A program made the position numbers and the translations under genes. A stretch of DNA of 64,000 bases from Pelodera strongyloides (Eukaryota; Nematoda; Chromadorea; Rhabditida; Rhabditidae), in the NCBI GenBank assembly GCA_036852015.1, contig JAANDG010000342.1, positions 62,001-126,000 on the forward strand, read 5' to 3'. Of the stretch, positions 58,750 through 64,000 are shown one piece after another. The notes under the pieces were generated by a model. That model was not told where the DNA came from. It saw nothing but the letters and a program-made list of their open reading frames with translations, and ran no database searches. Position 1 is the stretch's first letter. The number at the start of each line of letters is the position of its first letter.

Positions 58750-59350
58750 GGTCAAGAGTCAGTTGAATGCAAATGAGAGTAAGCGTAAGCTTTGAGAGCT
58801 CCTTCTGTTTTTGTACACTCAAGTATTGTTTACGGATTATATTTCAGCTAACACGAAGAGGAACATCCAACAATTCTCGTCGTGAAAAGTTCTAGCCATT
58901 CTCGCCATGAAAAGAACATTAAAGAAAGGGCGTGGCAATTGCGATATTGGCCAGTTGACGCGAATGGGCGTGCCAACTGCGATAGATAGTTGGGTATGAC
59001 TGACCATGGTAAATTGCTGAATATTGTTGAATTTTGCGCTTGAAAATTAGAAAAATATTGCATCCTACTATATTTGACATGGAGAATCAGATGGAATCAT
59101 CAAAAATAGGGGTCATTTGAAATGGGCCTGACCCTTTAAAAGTCAAGTCTAGTCTAAACTAAGCCTATTTCTAAACTAATTGTAAGCATAATATTATTTT
59201 TATCTCAATTTCTGCGCCATTTACGTTTGCTTTTATTTTAACCAGTATTTGAAAACGATTCGATAGATACTATAAAATCGAAATTCGTGGTTGACCGTCT
59301 AAAACGAAATTTAACCCCAATTTTAACGACACCAGCATACAATTCAAAAA

Positions 59351-59564
59351 TAAAGTGAAATAGCTGCCGGTTTTTGAAAAGCGCCAAGTACACCTACTTT
59401 CTTCTGCAGCATATGCAAATGAGCATAATTTAGAATAAAAACTTGACTAAGAAATTTGTTCAGGGGCCCAAAAGACCAAGAATTTTTTCCGACCGACTTA
59501 GAATAAAAGCATAAGAATGAATCTGACCGCGATGCGTTCAAAACCGGGCAGTATTTCGCTATAA
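59351..59564. mobile_element. Family-A miniature element (diverged)
   Basis: TAAAGTGAAATAGCTGCCGG at the left and CCGGGCAGTATTTCGCTATA at the right; about 214 bp. Confidence 0.7.
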
Positions 59565-60139
59565 ACGTCGAGTTGCCTCCTTTGTTTGATCAAAAATTTT
59601 CTGAAATAGCAAAACAAACAACACTTACAAAATGAAGATAAGGCACTCCACATGGCCAGAAGAAACAGCTGAATCGTCTGAAATTGAAATTGTGAAACTG
59701 AAAGCTCTGCTGAACTCCCATTAGACATCGACTTCGAAGAAGAAGATGAGGAAGATGAGGAAGCGGAAGCGAGAGGAAGTGAACTAAGAGGCGGAAGAGA
59801 AATGGTAAGTATAGGAACTGCAGAAGGGAGAGGAGGGAAGAGAGGAAGATGCGGAAGTGGTAAAGAAGCGAAGGACAAACCGTAAATACAACTCCACAAT
59901 ACAGAGTCATTCCTTCAGTTTTCATCCTAGTGATGTTCGAGACAGCTTTCGTGTGTTTGGCAATTCGTGGCACTGCAATTTCGGTGTTTGCATCAATTTT
60001 CCCGCGGATCCAACACAAAGACAATGATGGTTGATCCTGAAAATTTATTTTCATCAAAATGCTTTGCATATTAAAGGAGGAGGCTCACGAGAATGAAGTG
60101 CTCAAATAGTTTCATTTTATCGACAGACGATGGTATTAA

Positions 60140-61262
60140 AGGGATGAGTTCACTACAAAATCACCTTGTTTTTATGCTTTAGTTTGATTGTACAAAGGTA
60201 GACTTAAACAAAGAGCATAAAAAATGTCTCTTGAATTATTCCCTAGGGAAGATATTAGGTAAAAAGGGTGAGTATTGATCGATCTTCCGATAACATGAGT
60301 AAAACAAGATAAACTAGGGAAGCTAAGAGATATGGCTGAAACACACTGTTTTGAGCAAGATAAACTGTAGTTTTAATCGTTTATTTTACTTAAAACAATG
60401 AAAAAACATCGATCATTTGCATGTGTATGCGTGACAATTGCATTCTTTTCTGGTGGTCCATCTCGAACCAAAAGTTTTCTTTTTCTTTTCCGGAAAAAAA
60501 ACAGGAAAATGTTCATCTCGAATGCACCCTTATAGAAAAAAACTTACCCACTTTCTTCTATGCCGCGACGGTTTATTTCTAGGAAGGTAGAATTTCATTT
60601 TTTTATACCCCCCAGCGATTTTGCATAGGCTGATTTTGAGGGCAAATGCAGCATTCGAAATCAAGAAGTACGTGGCACGTAAGACATGAAAGCAAGGTGT
60701 GTTTGGAGTTTATTGATAGGGCCCGGCAGCAACGCAATAGAATACAAGGAAACGTTTTATGCTCGTATCGGCTTTACCTAATAAGCCGTATCTAAAGCAA
60801 AATACCGGCCGGTTTTTGAAACGTATCGTGGACAGCTGAACTCTTACGTATTTATGCTAATTTGCTCGAATTTAACTCGATTTTTTATTCTAATTTATGT
60901 TCATTTGCATAGGTTGCATAAGAATGCTGGTGTACTCGATGTGTTTCAAAAACAGACCGGTATTTCGTTTTAAAGGGTCAGGCTCACGAGATAAACAATA
61001 TTATGCCTGCAGACCCTTGCAGTATATGTAAAGATTAATATGCAGATATTTGCCGAAATAATTTGCATACTCCCGATCGGGAAGCAGCTGATATGAACAC
61101 GTTTCGTGATCCTGCGGTAGTTAAGTAGAACTACTTTCCTACTTGTTCACTCCCTGAGTTGGTATTCAAATTATTCGGTTTTGGTAAAGTATTTGTCTCT
61201 ATTCTTTACTAAATACAAGTAAACTCGAAGAAAAACGACGATTTTGTAGTGACTGCGATCCT
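60140..61262. mobile_element. Larger TTAA-flanked element
   Basis: The left end AGGGATGAGTTCACTACAAA and right end TTTTGTAGTGACTGCGATCCT are inverse repeats with a few mismatches. TTAA flanks both (60136-60139, 61263-61266). The AGGGAT start is shared with the element at 54455. The interior has no transposase frame and contains a family-A element (60792-60973). Several single ends of the type TTAAAGG...CAGGCTCACGAG (60074, 60971) suggest further nested or broken relatives. Confidence 0.55.
60792..60973. mobile_element. Family-A miniature element, nested
   Basis: CTAAAGCAAAATACCGGCCG at the left and CAGACCGGTATTTCGTTTTA at the right, with the ATTTATGTTCATTTGCAT core. It lies inside the TTAA-flanked element, so it inserted later, or was carried along. 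Confidence 0.85.
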
Positions 61263-62001
61263 TTAATATATTTATATTCCTATTCTCCATTCGAGTTTAC
61301 ACATGGTAACGTCATTTTGTAGATATAGCATAGCTATTAGACTCGGCAATTATAATGTCCGGACACTCCGGGGAAAGTTTGAAGTATTCCGGAAAAAGTT
61401 GGTTCAAGCTGGACGGGAAAACATGCAGGAAAATAAAAGTCTCCCGGAGTGGAATCGTTGTGAGATTATTATTTTTTAACAACTACCGGATTCAAGAATG
61501 GATCGCCCGTTCGAAGTTGACCCCGACGGTTGGGGCTATATAGTGGAAAAATAACGCTTTTCCATTACGGGGTATGATCTTTTCAACTATGTTCCTCATT
61601 CGCAGTTTAGCGGTAATCGTAATCCCACGTTTCCTCCCAAACAAGCGGGAAACGCGGGATTCCGTCCTTATTGCGAGCGCTAATTAGGGACCTTGCCGCT
61701 AACACTAGGCCTTGCCTAGTGTTTAATTGCGGGACATGATTGGCTAATCTGGCAGGAAACATGCGACTTTTATTATTGCGCGGGATTGGATGATTAGCTG
61801 CCAGGAAACGCGGGATTTATTTTTGTTTCGCGGGAAATGTGCAGTAGAAGAACAGAGCAGTAAGTAAAATTTACGTTTCCGGTGTCCATCTTGAACCAAA
61901 TTTTTCCGGAATTCTTCAAAATTTTCCCAACTCGAACGCGCCTCTAGAGAATTGTCGATGAGTCTTCATGTCTACCTACACTGCAATATTCAACTTTCAC
62001 A

Positions 62002-62044
62002 AAATAGGGTAACAATCGGCCTTCGGCCGATTGTTACCCTATTT
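62002..62044. repeat. Perfect 20-bp hairpin
   Basis: AAATAGGGTAACAATCGGCC, a TTC loop, then the exact inverse complement. No mismatch in the stem. Its role is unknown. Confidence 0.9.
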
Positions 62045-62204
62045 AAAACATTCGCACGTCTACAAAGTCATTTATCAATCGTTGGGGACACTTATAATAT
62101 GAATATGAGTCTGGATCTCCTTTCGATTAATGGTACCATGCAAATTTAGCACTGAAGGTGCGCTATGTCGAGCAGCGGGGTAACTGTATCATAACATAAG
62201 CTAG

Positions 62205-62390
62205 CATAGCTCAACAGGTAGAGCGTTGGACTGTGAATCGAGAGATTGTGCGCTGCTGCAGGGTTCGAATCCCGCCAGCGGCAAAGATTGTGTATGTTAA
62301 TGGAAATTTTCTTTATGAAAGGATTTCGTTGTGGACACAAAAACAAACAAAATCCATGAACAAATTCTTCTCCTTGATATAATAAGATGA
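62205..62390 (+). mobile_element. tRNA-His-derived SINE, copy 2
   Basis: The head resembles tRNA-His: A-box-like TAGCTCAACAGGTAGAGC, anticodon region TTGGACTGTGAA (GTG) and a perfect B box GGTTCGAATCC at about 62264. It is not a working tRNA: the anticodon stem has a mismatch and the variable region is too long. The tail runs through TTTATGAAAGGATTTCGTTG, ACACAAAAACAAACAAAATC and CTTCTCCTTGATATAATAAG ATGA, shared with the cluster at 56-57.5 kb. Confidence 0.75.
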
Positions 62391-62534
62391 CAGCACGAAC
62401 AGTTCGGATTACAATAACACACATAGTTACACTAGGAGACTATGACATATGGGCATATATATAGACTAGACAAAATGAAATATATGGTTTATTCAGACGA
62501 AATGACGAAAAATAAGCAGAAATCGGTGAATAAA

Positions 62535-64000
62535 TTAAAATTGTGGATACTTTGGAGCAGCGGATGCGGCTTCGGATCTGGTAAAGACTCCTGTCGGGTT
62601 GCCTCCGCTTCCGTAGCCTACGTTGGAACCGTCCATTGTTTGGTACTGAGACCTCATCGAAATCTGAAGGGCCAAGATAAATCACGAAATAGTCCATAGG
62701 CAATATTCATCACTCAATTACCCGATAGGAAAATACTGTATTTTTCCCTGTGCCTCTCATGTATGACTGTTATTTTCTCGCCCTAGATAATATTTCGAGA
62801 CAACCAAGGGAATTGAGTCGTGAATATGGCTTCAGTACATATGCATATCGCGGCGAGGATTCATGGCTCCAAAGGCAGGCTAACGATTTTCCAAGGACCC
62901 CTATTGAAAGGTGTACCACTCGTGTCAACTGCAAAGCGTACCTGTCTGACTATGAGCACAATAAGGGCAATGCTGATAACGATACAGATTCCGATGAGAA
63001 CCCAAGCGGTCGTTCGCCAACCAGATGCTCCAGACGTGCTGAAATTCGCAAATAATAATAAAGGTTAAAAAAGTTAAAGCTAGGACTGTTCTTCAGGGCC
63101 CCGAAGGGGTCCCTGCAGTCCGCTCTGGTCTACCGAAGTAGTGCGCTCCAGAGATATAGGCCATCTTTGATTACGTAGTTCGTAAACCAAAAGCTGCCCT
63201 AAGATGTAATATAAAGATGTGATAATAAGGGCATTTTGAAATGTGCGCCGTTCGTACTTTTCAAGAATTCCGGGTTTTTTCTCCCTGTAAAAATGCATTA
63301 TGTACTCGAGTGCACATTCTCAATAAGATCATCGAACGTTGCAAAACAAAGAGCAAGATTGTTCAATAACATTTGCCCGATTGGAAAATAAGAAATAATA
63401 ATGTGCCCTTACTTGTCCAATATATCCACAAGTCCTTTTCCTTGTGCAGCAACGGGGTTTCCGGCAGCATCAACTTGGACGGGATTCCCCGCTGCGTCAA
63501 CCTCAACTTCTGCCAATTTCTCGATCAATTTTTGTTGAAATTTCTGCAAATCGAAAAACATTATTCAAGGGGGTTCAAATTTCATTTGCAAAGTGAGCTT
63601 ATGACTTGTTCAGCAGAGGTCCTGAGCATTGGGCGACGAGGTCCAGATGACAAATTGCTCGACGTCTTCGGGCTTTGTTAAGAATTAAAGATTTATCAAA
63701 ACATTATTCATCTAGAATATGATATTTTTGAAAGATTATTATAATAAATGAATTGAATATTGCTCATTTTTTTGAAAGGGTGCTGCATTCATCAATAAAG
63801 CGAGGATGTAAATAGGTGATGGGTAGCTATATTTTAGGAGAAAGAATGTGAAGATTTTTTAACCTTTATTTCACCTCTCGAAGGCGGCAAAATTTGGCTA
63901 ATTAAAACAACTAATTAAACACGTAATTACCTGTCCGAGTTCCTCGGCCAATTGCTTTTTTGCTGCTTTTTCGGCAACCATCTTCTGCATAATTGCGTTT
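62535..64000 (-). CDS. Single-pass membrane protein, 3' part only (unrecognised)
   Basis: Four exons, 5' to 3' on the minus strand, with the first cut by the window edge: 63931-64000, 63413-63543, 62942-63038 and 62535-62663. The visible 142 or so residues start with a charged helix (MQKMVAEKAAKKQLAEELGQ, KFQQKLIEKLAEVE). They continue with two VDAAGNPV repeats, a membrane segment (AWVLIGICIVISIALIVLIV) and a tail of about 45 residues (SMRSQYQTMDGSNVGYGSGG, ending KYPQF). An AATAAA lies 42-47 bases past the stop (inverse at 62488-62493). The coiled charged region followed by a membrane segment and a Gly/Ser/Tyr-rich tail matches no family I know. A copy of the last exon is at 52009-52116. Confidence 0.75.
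63560..63655. repeat. Dispersed repeat, copy 2
   Basis: Related to 2318-2410 in the same orientation, sharing CAGAGGTCCTGAGCA and GGCGACGAG. It lies in an intron of the gene at the window's right end. Confidence 0.6.

Larger units (their letters stand above)
58750..62534. other. Repeat-rich region without a convincing gene
   Basis: It contains two family-A elements, a TTAA-bounded element, a 20-bp hairpin and a SINE (listed separately). An acidic open frame (DIDFEEEDEEDEEAEA) at about 59725-59800 has a possible GTAAGT donor but no consistent upstream exon. The stretch 61590-61850 is rich in CGCGGGA and GCGGGAAA motifs. Confidence 0.5.

Noticed and set aside
59590..60069. 159-codon minus-strand hydrophobic frame
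   Set aside because: Its second half is the antisense of an acidic repeat (GAAGAAGATGAGG); no splice partners or family features were found.
62205..62290. Functional tRNA-His gene
   Set aside because: Mismatched anticodon stem, over-long variable region and a shared SINE tail show it is a SINE head.

Overview
The window is nuclear DNA of a nematode; I cannot name the species. Three things point there. A pair of cuticlin genes (ZP domain, furin-like site, C-terminal membrane anchor) is typical of nematode cuticle. Every housekeeping gene is cut by many small introns. In those genes a 3' splice acceptor sits 0-7 bases before the start codon, as expected for spliced-leader trans-splicing. The sequence is AT-rich and crowded with mobile elements. 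No rRNA, CRISPR or bacterial features are seen.

Layout. 131-957: small secreted peptide gene. 1-6.1 kb is otherwise empty apart from repeats. 6.1-34.9 kb (+): five housekeeping genes in one orientation: V-ATPase subunit F (vha-9), mitochondrial ClpP, prefoldin subunit 2, DDX49/Dbp8-type RNA helicase, and the PP1 regulator SDS22/PPP1R7. Retroelements sit in their introns: an ORF1-like gene in prefoldin, a 3 kb RTE-type non-LTR element in DDX49, and an LTR element carrying a nested miniature LTR element in SDS22. 35.5-41.0 kb (-): chaperonin CCT-2, convergent with SDS22. 41.7-42.3 kb (+): a four-pass membrane protein resembling TMEM60. 43.3-45.96 kb (+) and 47.6-50.65 kb (-): two cuticlin paralogues, tail to tail. 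52-62.5 kb: gene-poor and repeat-rich, with a broken RTE copy split by a TTAA-flanked foldback element, tRNA-His-derived SINEs, palindromes and one uncertain spliced gene with a duplicated exon. 62.5-64 kb (-): the 3' end of an unrecognised single-pass membrane protein that runs off the window.

The housekeeping genes serve proton pumping, mitochondrial proteolysis, cytosolic folding (prefoldin hands actin and tubulin to CCT, both present here), ribosome biogenesis and PP1 control. The cuticlin pair differs in style: TATA-like promoters, no acceptor before the ATG, and several GC-AG introns. Gene models were assembled by hand by joining exons in frame at splice sites; all complete models close without a frameshift and end at a stop codon. 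Homology calls come from memory of the families and no search was run.
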